From: an uncultured Gammaproteobacteria bacterium
GTDB lineage: Bacteria; Pseudomonadota; Gammaproteobacteria; Pseudomonadales; Azotimanducaceae_A
Direction of reading: 5' to 3'
NCBI GenBank assembly: GCA_913041025.1
Contig: CAJWGQ010000033.1
Coordinates: 1-19,450 of the forward strand
DNA length: 19,450 nt
Part shown: one piece after another, positions 18,925 through 19,450 of the stretch
Layout: every line of letters begins with the position of its first letter
Position numbering within the stretch: position 1 is the first letter of the stretch
Program-made: the position numbers and the translations under genes
The notes under the pieces: model-generated
Databases searched by the model: none
Told to the model about the DNA's origin: nothing
What the model saw: only the letters and a program-made list of their open reading frames with translations

Positions 18925-19450
18925 TGGAGTCGTTTGTCCTACATACTGGCTTTGCAGCGCCCCTAGATAGAGCTAATGTAGATACGGATCAGATAATTCC
19001 AAAACAATATTTAAAATCCATTAAGCGGACTGGTTTTGGAGATTATTTGTTTGACTCTTGGCGCTTTCTGGATTCCGGGGAAATTGGAATGACCCCCAAT
19101 GAGCGCAAAATTAACCGAGATTTCGTTTTGAATGAGCCCAAGTATCAAGGAGCCTCGATCTTACTGGCCAGAGACAATTTTGCTTGTGGTTCATCGAGGG
19201 AACACGCGGTTTGGGCGCTACAAGAATATGGGTTTAAGGTGGTGATAGCGCCAAGTTTCGCAGATATTTTCTATACCAATTGTTTTAAAAATGGGCTCCT
19301 GCCTGTGTCGTTATCTGAGCAGGAGATAGACGCTTTGTTTGTAAACGCAAAGCAAGGTAATAAGATTGAAATAGACCTTGAAAGACAATGCGTGAGCGTT
19401 GAAGGCCATGGGTCCTCCTATACTTTTGAGATCGCTGAAAATTTGAAACA
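18924..19450 (+). CDS. leuD: 3-isopropylmalate dehydratase small subunit, first 175 codons (runs off right edge)
   Basis: Small, substrate-recognition subunit of isopropylmalate isomerase (the aconitase swivel domain). The frame is open from the ATG at 18924 to the last complete codon at 19448, out of about 200-215 expected residues. It begins [19 protein letters not shown], followed by [30 protein letters not shown] near 83-95 is the active-site loop, and [14 protein letters not shown] follows. All are typical of the gammaproteobacterial LeuD. A segment at about 52-62 ([11 protein letters not shown]) is a few residues longer than in E. coli. The start overlaps the leuC stop by one base, and no separate ribosome-binding site is obvious, so it probably relies on leuC translation. 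The C-terminus and what follows (often leuB) are outside the window. Confidence 0.96.
   Translation, partial: MESFVLHTGFAAPLDRANVDTDQIIPKQYLKSIKRTGFGDYLFDSWRFLDSGEIGMTPNERKINRDFVLNEPKYQGASILLARDNFACGSSREHAVWALQEYGFKVVIAPSFADIFYTNCFKNGLLPVSLSEQEIDALFVNAKQGNKIEIDLERQCVSVEGHGSSYTFEIAENLK

Overview
The window is a dense, almost entirely co-directional block of core-metabolism genes from what looks like a gammaproteobacterium. By eye the base composition is in the mid to high 40s % G+C. The TCA part follows the Pseudomonas-type order: gltA divergent from sdhCDAB-sucAB-lpd-sucCD, with a dedicated E3 gene (lpd) between sucB and sucC. The proteins resemble gammaproteobacterial homologues throughout. 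A free-living, possibly marine, relative of the pseudomonads is a reasonable guess, but the sequence does not fix the genus.

Layout. Positions 1-748 (minus strand) hold the first 249 codons of citrate synthase gltA, which runs off the left edge. Positions 749-1354 are the only long gene-free stretch (606 bp): the divergent gltA/sdhC control region, with several nested inverted repeats, a possible sdhC promoter, and a leader hairpin overlapping a 19-codon reading frame. Positions 1355-4611 carry sdhC-sdhD-sdhA-sdhB (complex II). Positions 4756-12371 carry sucA-sucB-lpd (the complete 2-oxoglutarate dehydrogenase complex) and sucC-sucD (succinyl-CoA synthetase). Together with gltA these cover citrate synthesis and the steps from 2-oxoglutarate to fumarate. 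The 144-bp sdhB-sucA gap is the only sizeable gap inside the TCA block and holds two possible RNA structures.

Positions 12453-14372 encode the chaperone HtpG (Hsp90). Then come gpsA (glycerol-3-phosphate dehydrogenase), prmB (ribosomal protein uL3 glutamine methyltransferase), aroC (chorismate synthase), leuC and the first 175 codons of leuD (isopropylmalate isomerase), which runs off the right edge. prmB-aroC is a familiar gammaproteobacterial pair. leuC and prmB most probably start with TTG.

All complete genes have intact frames, normal lengths and the expected catalytic residues. I see no mobile element, tRNA, rRNA, CRISPR array, defence cassette, recent insertion or unknown gene of substantial size. 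I did not find a new biological system. The items most worth a second look are non-coding: a 12-bp inverted repeat that exactly frames a perfect TATAAT upstream of aroC, the dyad cluster between gltA and sdhC, the sdhC leader, and a pairing that could hide the sucA ribosome-binding site.
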